Positions 1 through 5,927 are shown, counted from the stretch's first letter. The stretch: 6,589 nt of DNA from an uncultured Christensenella sp. (GCA_949293925.1 CASFFI010000023.1:1-6589); one strand, 5' to 3'. A program made the numbers and translations. Notes: generated by a model from the letters alone, not told the origin.

Positions 1-1063
1 ATCATATTTCAGTAATGAAAATAAAGTTGAAAGCAAATTTAATTCAAAATATACATTTGATAATTTTATTGTCGGAAAAAGCAATCAAGTTGTTCAAGCG
101 GCAGTTTATACAGTCGCTTGCTATCCTAGTGAAAAAATTAATCCACTATTTATCTATGGAGGTGTAGGTCTTGGAAAGACTCACCTTTTGCACGCAGCTG
201 GAAATTATTTAGTCGAACACAGACCTGAACTTAATGTTTTATATGTAACCTGTGAAACTTTTACAAATGATTATGTGGATTCATTACGACTTGCTAAAGA
301 TAAATCAAATACTGCATTCAGAGATAAGTACAGAAATGTTGATGTTTTAATGATTGATGATATTCAATTTATTTCTAACAAACCTGGAATTCAAGAAGAA
401 TTTTTCCACACTTTTAATGATTTGTACCAAAATAACAAACAAATAATCATAGCATCTGATAGATCGCCTAAAGAAATGTCGGCACTTGAAGAAAGATTGC
501 GTTCTCGATTTTCAAGCGGACTAATACAAGATATTCAATCGCCAGACTATGGAACTAGAGTGGCTATTTTAAGAAAAAAAGCAAGTCAAGAAGGATATTT
601 AGTTGATGATGATGTAATTAATTACATAGCAGAATTTTATGATACGAATGTAAGAGAAATGGAAGGTATTTTGTCTAAAGTCTGCTTTTATTCGTCTTTA
701 ATTGGTAAAAGCAGTGCTTCTATGGAAGATGCAAAAGAAGCATTAAAAGATATCGACTACACTTCTAATAACACTATAACCGCTGATAAAATAATTAACA
801 CTGTCTGTGAATATTTTAAAGTGTCTAAAGATGATATTATCGGCAAAAAGAAAAATAAAGAAATTGTTGAACCTAGACAATTATGTGTTTACCTTATTAA
901 TGAAATGATAAACATACCCCTTGCTGCAATAGGTGAAATATTTGGAGGAAGAGATCACACTACAATTATGCATGCCAGAGATAAAATTTCTACTCAAATA
1001 AAAGTAAATCCTCATATAAAGACAATTGTTCAAGATATAAAATCTCAAATTTCTAAACACTAA
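1..1063 (+). CDS. dnaA: Chromosomal replication initiator protein DnaA (5'-truncated by the window)
   Basis: DnaA is the AAA+ ATPase that binds DnaA boxes at oriC, melts the origin and helps load the replicative helicase. The reading frame is open from base 2, giving 353 visible residues; a full protein is about 440-460, so domain I and most of the linker are off the window. Visible in order: the domain III entry YTFDNFIVG, Walker A GGVGLGKT (bases 158-181), Walker B LMIDD (347-361), a sensor I-like IIIASDR, the arginine-finger box LEERLRSRF, and the domain IV signature ending FGGRDHTTIMHA. The DHT residues that contact DnaA boxes are kept, which agrees with the consensus TTATCCACA sites found downstream. 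No G/C-rich terminator hairpin follows the TAA; the origin region starts at once. Identification is from motifs and is very secure. Confidence 0.98.
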   Translation, partial: SYFSNENKVESKFNSKYTFDNFIVGKSNQVVQAAVYTVACYPSEKINPLFIYGGVGLGKTHLLHAAGNYLVEHRPELNVLYVTCETFTNDYVDSLRLAKDKSNTAFRDKYRNVDVLMIDDIQFISNKPGIQEEFFHTFNDLYQNNKQIIIASDRSPKEMSALEERLRSRFSSGLIQDIQSPDYGTRVAILRKKASQEGYLVDDDVINYIAEFYDTNVREMEGILSKVCFYSSLIGKSSASMEDAKEALKDIDYTSNNTITADKIINTVCEYFKVSKDDIIGKKKNKEIVEPRQLCVYLINEMINIPLAAIGEIFGGRDHTTIMHARDKISTQIKVNPHIKTIVQDIKSQISKH

Positions 1064-1073
1064 TGCACAAAAT

Positions 1074-1257
1074 TGTGTATAAATTGTAGATAACTAATTT
1101 TACTTTGTGGACTAAAATATGGAGTTATCCAAAATAAATCCACAATTTTTTTTGATATATTTAGTATTGTTTATAATTTTTCAACAACAATAATACAACA
1201 TATTGATTTGTACACAATTTTATACACATTTCCACAAAGACTAATATTTCATCTACA
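1074..1257. promoter_or_regulatory. Left cluster of degenerate DnaA boxes
   Basis: Compared with TTATCCACA on either strand, four sites have one mismatch: TGTGTATAA 1074-1082, TGTAGATAA 1085-1093, TTATCCAAA 1125-1133 and TTATACACA 1220-1228. Sites with two mismatches lie at 1106-1114, 1136-1144, 1208-1216, 1228-1236 and 1249-1257. None is perfect, so these are probably moderate or weak sites that fill cooperatively with DnaA-ATP. The density is far above the rest of the window, which supports a real cluster even though single weak sites are uncertain in such AT-rich DNA. Confidence 0.75.
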
Positions 1258-1356
1258 AACAAAAAAAATATTTTTATAAATAAAAGCGTGTGCGGAATAA
1301 AAAACAAATTTATGTTATTAGTTTTTTTATGAAATAATAATAAAAGTAATTAAGTC

Positions 1357-1859
1357 TTTTAACTTAAAAAACATAATTATTTTGATATTTTTTTAACTTA
1401 AAACACAACAAAAACTTATAGTTATTTAAAAAGTTAATAAACATTATATTGTTTTTTTTAATAAAATTTTAATAAAAGCTATAAACTTAAAAGTTAAATA
1501 AAAAAATATAAAATACAATTGAAAGTTATTTATTAAAAATAAAAAATTAAATTACTATTTAAAAGTATTTTATATTTTTTGTTTGAAAAATTTATTTAGT
1601 TATTATAAAAATTTATTTTAACAATCGTTAAAGAAATATAAATTATTAAAAAACCAAACAAAAAATTTTTAATTTTTACTTGTTTTTTATATTACTCATT
1701 TTATAACCTTAATACTTTAATAACAAGACAAGTTTTTTTTAATTCATTACTTAAACTACAAATGAAAGTTAGTTTTTTAAAATTTAAATTGCAATAAAAA
1801 TTAGTTATTTAATAAATTTAAAACACAATATAACATTGTCTTTTAATAACTTAAAACAC
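1357..1859 (+). repeat. Recurring AACTTAAAA(CAC) motif in the AT-rich origin core
   Basis: The 9-mer AACTTAAAA occurs on the + strand at 1361-1369, 1395-1403, 1484-1492 and 1848-1856. Longer identities exist: TTTTAACTTAAAA at 1357-1369 and 1391-1403 (34 bp apart), and AACTTAAAACAC at 1395-1406 and 1848-1859. A near copy, AATTTAAAACAC, lies at 1815-1826, 33 bp before the last one. I saw no exact copy of the reverse complement, so the motif is oriented. Low sequence complexity explains part of this, but the shared C positions suggest a real repeated element of unknown function. Confidence 0.5.
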
Positions 1860-1968
1860 GATATTTATTGTTATTTAATTTCTTCAAAAACAATATAAAA
1901 ATATGTTATTTATTTATATTAATATATATAATAAACTTAATTATTATATTTTGAATCTTTATAGTGTG

Positions 1969-2005
1969 TAGTTATCCACATTTGCACAAAATTTGTGGAT
2001 AACTA
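1969..2005. promoter_or_regulatory. Two perfect DnaA boxes as an inverted repeat
   Basis: TTATCCACA at 1972-1980 and TGTGGATAA at 1994-2002 both match the DnaA box consensus exactly and face each other. The identity extends to 12-bp perfect arms (TAGTTATCCACA / TGTGGATAACTA) around a 13-base spacer. A smaller palindrome, CACAAA-A-TTTGTG, sits at 1985-1997. The pair ends 13 bases before the -35 box of the dnaN promoter, so DnaA bound here could seed origin melting, influence dnaN transcription, or both. These are the strongest DnaA sites in the intergenic region. Confidence 0.9.
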
Positions 2006-2018
2006 ATTTCATTATTTC

Positions 2019-2047
2019 TTGACAAAGTTTTTGCACTATGTTAAAAT
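2019..2047 (+). promoter_or_regulatory. dnaN promoter (sigma-A type)
   Basis: TTGACA (2019-2024), a 17-base spacer and TAAAAT (2042-2047) form a strong vegetative promoter. Transcription would start near 2053-2056, leaving about 20 bases before the chosen dnaN start at 2076. It lies just downstream of the perfect DnaA box pair. Confidence 0.85.
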
Positions 2048-2065
2048 TTCCGTGTAAATGATTTC

Positions 2066-2070
2066 GGAGG
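2066..2070 (+). promoter_or_regulatory. Ribosome binding site that sets the dnaN start
   Basis: GGAGG is followed by five bases and then ATG at 2076. An in-frame ATG at 2058 lies upstream of this site, almost at the predicted transcript end, and has no ribosome site of its own, so it is not the likely start. Confidence 0.85.
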
Positions 2071-2075
2071 AATAT

Positions 2076-3173
2076 ATGTACTTTAAATGTGATGGATTAG
2101 ACTTATCCGAAGCAGTAAGCAAAGTTATTAAGGCAACTTCTTCAAAAACAACTTCCCCTATTTTAGAAGGTATTAAATTTACTTGTGATGGTGATTATGT
2201 AACCTTACTTGCAACTGATTTAGAGCTTTCAATTCAAAAAACTATTAAAGCAGAAGTTATGGGTGATGGTGAAATAGTCGTTCCAGGTAGATTGTTTAGT
2301 GATTATTTAAGAAAACTTACAAATGAAAAAATTGAATGTTCTTTGGAACTTGGAAACAGATTAAAAATTGCGTATAATGAAAGCAAAGGTTACATACAAT
2401 GTATGGACGTGCTTGAATTCCCTGCTGTAAAAGAAATATCAAAAAATAGTTATTTTGAAATTTCTCAAAAGACATTAAGAAATCTAATTAACAAAGTTAT
2501 ATTTTCTGTAGCAGTTGATGATAGTAAAGCCATTTTAAAAGGAGTTTTATTTGAAATTGAAGGCGAAAATTTAAAGGCTATCGCTGTAGATGGATATCGA
2601 CTTGCAATGTGTTCAACAAAGGTAAAAGTTCAAAATGTAACACAAAATGTTATTGTACCTGGAAGAAGTTTACAAGAAATTAGCAAACTTTTATCAGACA
2701 GTGATGAAATGGTAAGAGTTTATGTGGATTCAAACATTTTGATGTTAGATTTAGGAGATACTGTTGTAACCACAAGGCTTATCGAAGGACAATTTATTAA
2801 TTATAAACAGATTATTTCTAATAACTTTGAAACGTGTGTTGTTATTAGAAAAGTTCAATTAGAAGATGCAATTGAAAGGGCAAGCATTTTATCAAAAATT
2901 GATAAAAATAATCTTGTAAAATTCGATATTAAAGAAAATGTTTTAACTCTTACTTCTAATTCAGAACTTGGAAATATTACTGAAAATATCAGTGTAAATG
3001 TTGATGGTAACGATTTGATAATTGCTTTTAATTCTAAGTATTTTTCTGATTGTTTGCACGCTATCGACGATGAATATATAAAACTTAATTTTGTAAATTC
3101 TGTTAATCCTTGCATTGTTACTGCTTGCGAGGGTGGAGAATATTTATATTTGATTTTACCTGTAAGAATTTAA
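2076..3173 (+). CDS. dnaN: DNA polymerase III beta subunit (sliding clamp)
   Basis: DnaN forms the ring-shaped homodimer that holds the replicative polymerase on DNA and recruits repair and mismatch factors. The 365-residue product is normal in length (E. coli 366). Visible family features are the N-terminus MYFKC followed by SSKTTSPILEGI (22-33), ATDLEL (46-51), VPGRLFSDYLRKL (69-81), AVDGYRLA (170-177), RLIEGQFINY (234-243; the family usually has GQFPDY), FNSKYFSDCL (318-327) and the C-terminal YLILPVRI. Three clamp domains of about 120 residues fit this length. The start at 2076 is chosen over an in-frame ATG at 2058 because a GGAGG site lies between them and the protein aligns from MYFKC. 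The gene has its own promoter and terminator, so it appears monocistronic. No recF or yaaA follows, unlike in B. subtilis. Confidence 0.97.
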   Translation: MYFKCDGLDLSEAVSKVIKATSSKTTSPILEGIKFTCDGDYVTLLATDLELSIQKTIKAEVMGDGEIVVPGRLFSDYLRKLTNEKIECSLELGNRLKIAYNESKGYIQCMDVLEFPAVKEISKNSYFEISQKTLRNLINKVIFSVAVDDSKAILKGVLFEIEGENLKAIAVDGYRLAMCSTKVKVQNVTQNVIVPGRSLQEISKLLSDSDEMVRVYVDSNILMLDLGDTVVTTRLIEGQFINYKQIISNNFETCVVIRKVQLEDAIERASILSKIDKNNLVKFDIKENVLTLTSNSELGNITENISVNVDGNDLIIAFNSKYFSDCLHAIDDEYIKLNFVNSVNPCIVTACEGGEYLYLILPVRI

Positions 3174-3194
3174 AGGACAAAAAGTCCTTTTTTT
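3172..3194 (+). terminator. Intrinsic terminator of dnaN
   Basis: Stem AAAGGAC (3172-3178) pairs with GTCCTTT (3184-3190) around a loop of five A; seven T run from 3188 to 3194. The outer two base pairs use the last two bases of the dnaN stop codon, so there is no 3' spacer. It separates dnaN from the rpmH operon. Confidence 0.9.
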
Positions 3195-3208
3195 CATTGA
3201 TTTCTCAC

Positions 3209-3237
3209 TTGACAATATCCTAAATTATAGTTATAAT
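3209..3237 (+). promoter_or_regulatory. rpmH operon promoter (perfect consensus)
   Basis: TTGACA (3209-3214), 17 bases, TATAAT (3232-3237). Both hexamers and the spacing match the sigma-A/sigma-70 consensus exactly, as expected for a highly expressed ribosomal protein gene. The predicted transcript start is near 3244, giving a leader of about 39 bases. Confidence 0.93.
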
Positions 3238-3282
3238 ACTAAAATCTAACTATTGTGTAGAAATCTAAAAAGGAGAATAAAT

Positions 3283-3414
3283 ATGAAAAGAACTTATCAA
3301 CCAAAGAAATGTCAACGCAACAGAGTTCACGGTTTTAGACAAAGAATGAAAACTTTAAATGGTAGAAAAGTTTTAAAAAGAAGAAGAAATAGAGGTAGAA
3401 AAGAACTTGCTTAA
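3283..3414 (+). CDS. rpmH: Large ribosomal subunit protein bL34
   Basis: L34 is a small, very basic protein buried in the rRNA of the 50S subunit. The 43-residue product begins MKRTYQPKK and carries the family core VHGFRQRM and NGRKVLKRRRNRGRK, close to the usual 44-46 residues. It reads KKCQRNR where many homologues have SKRKRKR. An AGGAG site (3271-3275) lies seven bases before the ATG. It is the first gene after a perfect consensus promoter and its last eight bases overlap the UUG start of rnpA, so it leads a multi-gene operon. L34 and RnpA genes are neighbours in most bacteria. Its position just downstream of dnaN and in the same direction is unusual. Confidence 0.97.
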   Translation: MKRTYQPKKCQRNRVHGFRQRMKTLNGRKVLKRRRNRGRKELA

Positions 3415-3757
3415 TTCTGTAAACAGATTAAAAAAAAATAAAGAATTCAATTATATTTACAGAAAGGGCAAAGTTGTTTTTTCTAAATTTTATAACATTA
3501 ATTATGTTAAAACTAATCGAAAAGATTCAAAGTTTGGAATTTCAGTCAATAAAAAAGTTGGTAAAAGTGTAATTCGAAGTAGAATAAAAAGATTATTAAG
3601 TGAAGTTATACGCCATAATCTTTCAAATATTGTTGTAAACAATTATGTAATCACAGCAAAAAATGAGATTGTTGGTAAAACTTATCACGAAATTGAAGAA
3701 GATTTATTGTGCACTTTAAATAAAGCAGGATTGTTGAAAAATGTTGAAACTTTATAG
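3407..3757 (+). CDS. rnpA: Ribonuclease P protein component
   Basis: RnpA is the protein cofactor of RNase P, which trims the 5' leader of precursor tRNAs with a catalytic RNA (rnpB, not in this window). The product has 116 residues, a typical length. It shows the N-terminal RLKKNKEFNYIYRKG block and the central block FGISVNKKVGKSVIRSRIKR (43-62). The family motif RNR here reads R57-S58-R59, and the usual KRLLRE reads KRLLSE. The start must be the UUG at 3407: an in-frame stop lies at 3374-3376, no ATG lies in frame, and GAGG at 3392-3395 precedes it. It overlaps rpmH by 8 bases and yidD by 17, which suggests translational coupling. Family assignment is firm; the effect of the substitutions is unknown. 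Confidence 0.95.
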   Translation: MLNSVNRLKKNKEFNYIYRKGKVVFSKFYNINYVKTNRKDSKFGISVNKKVGKSVIRSRIKRLLSEVIRHNLSNIVVNNYVITAKNEIVGKTYHEIEEDLLCTLNKAGLLKNVETL

Positions 3758-4025
3758 TATTTATAGAATAATTTTTTATCCAGTTAATTTGCTTTTTATT
3801 GGGTTGATATATATTTATAAATTTTTAATTTCACCTGCAATAAAGCCTAATTGCCAATATGTTCCGACTTGTTCTTCGTATGCTGTTGAAACATTAAAAA
3901 AATGGGGTATAATTGAATCATTTATTATAATTGCTTCTAGAATAATTCGATGCAGACCTTCAATTAAGGGAAAAATAGATTTAATTCCTATAAACATAAA
4001 AGGAGACTATAAGTGGTTATGCTAA
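3741..4025 (+). CDS. yidD: YidD family membrane protein insertion efficiency factor
   Basis: YidD is a small membrane-associated protein (DUF37 family) thought to help YidC insert proteins into the membrane. The 94-residue product has the hallmark YKFLISP (26-32), then CQYVPTCSSYAVETL with the family PTCS.Y motif, and RIIRCRP (67-73). The family ending GG.DPVP is degraded to KGKIDLIP. Residues about 8-25 form a hydrophobic segment that may be a true membrane helix; many family members start closer to the YKFLISP block. The ATG lies inside the end of rnpA (17-base overlap) with a GCAGGA site ten bases upstream. It overlaps yidC by 13 bases. The rnpA-yidD-yidC order is the classical one and supports a joint role. 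Confidence 0.93.
   Translation: MLKLYSIYRIIFYPVNLLFIGLIYIYKFLISPAIKPNCQYVPTCSSYAVETLKKWGIIESFIIIASRIIRCRPSIKGKIDLIPINIKGDYKWLC
4001..4005 (+). promoter_or_regulatory. Ribosome binding site that sets the yidC start at GUG
   Basis: AGGAG lies seven bases before GTG at 4013 but 13 bases before the in-frame ATG at 4019, so the GUG is the better start. The site lies within the end of yidD. Confidence 0.7.
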
Positions 4026-5128
4026 ATATGATGTTAGCAACTGGATTATGGGGTAGTATTGTAGAGTTTTTTGTTTCTTTTACTAAAAACTATGCTATTG
4101 CAATTATTCTGTTAACAGTTGCATTAAAATTAATATTAAGTCCGCTTGATTATTATCAGCGTGTTACAATGGCTAAAACTCAAAAAGCACAAGCATTAAT
4201 GCAACCAGAACTAACTAAAATTAATGAAAAGTACAAAAATGATAGAGACAAACTTAATGCAGAAACATTAAAACTTCAAAAAAAATATGGCATAACAATG
4301 AAATCTATGTGTCTGCCACTTTTGTTAACTCTTGGTATATCAACAGTGATATTTTTAACATTATTCAATTCGTTAACAAAGATATCTAATAGTCAACTAG
4401 TAAATCAATATGATACTTTAAAAAGTGAATATGAGGTTGCTGTAGAAGAAGGAATTGAATTTAATTCACAAGTAAGTTTAACTGAAGAAGAATTACAAAT
4501 AAAAGTTAATGAATACATTAGCAATAATTTATCTGATGAAAATTTGAAAGCAAGTGTTGATGAATATGTTAAGAATAAGGTGTTGACTAAATATTCTAAC
4601 ATAAAAAAAGAATATAGATTCTTGTGGATAAACAATGTTTTAAAAAAGGATTCTAATACCTATCAATTAATTTCTTTTGACAATTACGCTAATTTAAAAA
4701 ATATAAGTGATGAAAATCTTGAAAATGAAAGGACGATTTTTAATAATATTACAGGAATTGTGTATTCAGTAGACGGAAATACAACGAATGGTTATTATAT
4801 AATGATTGTCATTGTTGTTTTGATTACGATTTTGCAACAGTTTATTTCAACAAAACTTATGAACAAAACAACTGATGTTAAAATGCCAACGAATAAAGTT
4901 CTAATGATTATAATGCCATTAATTATGTTTATATTTGCGATACAAAGTACGGCATTATTCTCTATTTACATTGTTATAAACTCAATTATGACAACTTTAA
5001 TAAGTTTTATAATTGGAAAAATAACAAATAGAGGCAAAGGCAGTGGAAATAGTGATGAGATAATCATAAAGCCAAAAAAATCGACCAAAGTTGTTGAATA
5101 CAGCAGAAATTATAAACCAGGAGCATAA
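4013..5128 (+). CDS. yidC: Membrane protein insertase YidC/OxaA
   Basis: YidC inserts and folds membrane proteins, alone or with SecYEG. The product has 371 residues, longer than Bacillus SpoIIIJ (about 260). TM1 covers about 27-45, and the groove arginine of Bacillus (TIFIRLL) is Lys39 here (TVALKLI). A charged cytoplasmic hairpin follows (51-98, with QPELTKINEKY), then TM2 (about 99-120), the conserved FLWI (203-206), TM3 with LQQ (about 261-278), TM4 (296-311), TM5 (315-335) and a basic tail. The extra length is mainly an acidic loop between TM2 and FLWI (about 122-200) and a longer segment between FLWI and TM3 (207-258), both predicted outside the cell. No signal peptide or lipobox is seen, as in many clostridial forms. 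It overlaps yidD by 13 bases and precedes jag by one base. Confidence 0.96.
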   Translation: MVMLNMMLATGLWGSIVEFFVSFTKNYAIAIILLTVALKLILSPLDYYQRVTMAKTQKAQALMQPELTKINEKYKNDRDKLNAETLKLQKKYGITMKSMCLPLLLTLGISTVIFLTLFNSLTKISNSQLVNQYDTLKSEYEVAVEEGIEFNSQVSLTEEELQIKVNEYISNNLSDENLKASVDEYVKNKVLTKYSNIKKEYRFLWINNVLKKDSNTYQLISFDNYANLKNISDENLENERTIFNNITGIVYSVDGNTTNGYYIMIVIVVLITILQQFISTKLMNKTTDVKMPTNKVLMIIMPLIMFIFAIQSTALFSIYIVINSIMTTLISFIIGKITNRGKGSGNSDEIIIKPKKSTKVVEYSRNYKPGA

Positions 5129-5129
5129 T

Positions 5130-5927
5130 ATGAAAAAAGAGTTAGAAGTACAAGATAAAAATGTTGAAAGTGCAATTTTAAGTGGATTAAACACTTTAAA
5201 TAAATCAAGAGAAGAAGTTGATATAAAAATTATTAGTCAAGGCGGAATGTTTAAAAAAGCAAAAGTTGTCTTATCTTATGAAGAAAACGAAGCAATTACA
5301 AATAATCAAACCCCAACAACTGAAGATAAAGAAAAGATTAGTGAAAAAAAAGAATTAGAAAATAATTCAGACAAATTTAAAATTGAAGAAGTAAAAGAAG
5401 AGAAAATGTCTGAAGATTATATTATCCCAGACCAAGAAACAAAGATAAGAAAACCAGAAAAACAACTTCTAAAAGAAGATGTTTTAGATTATTGTTCAAG
5501 AGCAAAAGAATTTTTAACTGAATTATGTGAAAGTTTTAAAATATCTAGTGATGTAAATACCAACATAATAGATAATACTTTGGTTATTAATGTAAATACA
5601 GACAAGCCTGATGTTTTAATAGGCTATAAAGAAAATGTTTTAAGTGCATTACAAAATTTACTTTATAGTTTAAGAAAAGGCAGAGAAAGATTTAGAATAA
5701 ATTTTGATGTTAATAATTATAAAAAAGAAAAGATTGAAAAATTAAAAAATCTTGCATTAACTTCTGCTTTGAAATGTGAAGAAACTAACAGAAATGTTCA
5801 CCTTGATAATATGAATGCTTTTGATAGAAGAATAATTCACACAACTCTACAAGATAGTACAACTGTTACAACAAAAAGTACTGGTGTTGAACCTAATAGA
5901 CATGTTGTTATTATGCCCAAAAATTAG
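5130..5927 (+). CDS. jag: RNA-binding protein Jag/KhpB (Jag_N, KH and R3H domains)
   Basis: Jag (also KhpB or EloR) is a cytoplasmic RNA-binding protein linked to cell elongation and division control in Bacillota, usually encoded next to yidC. The 265-residue product has a Jag_N domain (about 1-52, with SQGGMFKKAKV), a charged low-complexity linker (53-115), a KH-II region (about 116-195) and an R3H region (about 200-265, with MNAFDRRIIH and VEPNRHVVI). The KH loop reads GYKE (165-168), so the second glycine of the usual GxxG is lost; homologues commonly have GRRG. The R3H Arg-x3-His is kept. The ATG at 5130 is preferred over an in-frame upstream ATG at 5091, inside yidC, because AGGAG (5119-5123) lies six bases before it and it follows the yidC stop by one base. 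It ends the operon. Confidence 0.94.
   Translation: MKKELEVQDKNVESAILSGLNTLNKSREEVDIKIISQGGMFKKAKVVLSYEENEAITNNQTPTTEDKEKISEKKELENNSDKFKIEEVKEEKMSEDYIIPDQETKIRKPEKQLLKEDVLDYCSRAKEFLTELCESFKISSDVNTNIIDNTLVINVNTDKPDVLIGYKENVLSALQNLLYSLRKGRERFRINFDVNNYKKEKIEKLKNLALTSALKCEETNRNVHLDNMNAFDRRIIHTTLQDSTTVTTKSTGVEPNRHVVIMPKN

Larger units (their letters stand above)
1064..2018. other. oriC: Probable chromosomal origin oriC (dnaA-dnaN intergenic region)
   Basis: This stretch holds no credible gene. It lies between dnaA and dnaN, the usual place of the unwinding origin in Bacillota. A group of degenerate DnaA boxes fills 1074-1257 and two perfect boxes lie at 1972-2002. Between them the DNA is extreme in composition: a hand count of 1321-1740 gives 47 G or C in 420 bases (about 11%), suitable for a duplex unwinding element. 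A small G/C-rich island (GCGTGTGCGG, 1286-1295) separates the left box cluster from the AT-rich core. The exact site of unwinding cannot be told from sequence alone. The role as origin is inferred from context and boxes. Confidence 0.88.

Noticed and set aside
1332..1349. DnaA-trio-like run AAA TAA TAA TAA AAG TAA
   Set aside because: Trios should run from the boxes into the melting region with set polarity. This run has the wrong direction for the left boxes and lies over 600 bp from the right ones. In DNA this A-rich such triplets are expected by chance.
1825..1839. Small inverted repeat ACAAT-5-ATTGT
   Set aside because: Arms of five A/T-rich bases are expected often in such sequence, and nothing nearby supports a function.
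2012..2020. TTA TTT CTT after the right DnaA box as possible DnaA-trios
   Set aside because: Only three triplets fit, they start nine bases after the box, and the stretch overlaps the start of the dnaN -35 box. Too weak to call.
1064..2057. Small genes or an ncRNA in the dnaA-dnaN gap
   Set aside because: No open frame with a ribosome site and no G/C-supported hairpin were seen in this AT-rich stretch; the content fits an origin.
2058..2075. Upstream in-frame ATG as the dnaN start
   Set aside because: It would place the ribosome site inside the coding region and leave almost no leader; the protein aligns to the family from 2076.
2855..3115. Minus-strand open frames within dnaN, yidC, jag and mnmE
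   Set aside because: They lie opposite well-identified genes, have no promoter or ribosome site that I can see, and have no recognisable protein features.
4623..4631. A perfect DnaA box (TGTGGATAA) inside yidC
   Set aside because: It encodes the conserved Leu-Trp-Ile of the FLWI motif plus Asn with ordinary codons and stands alone, so coding constraint explains it. It may still titrate some DnaA, but nothing else supports that.
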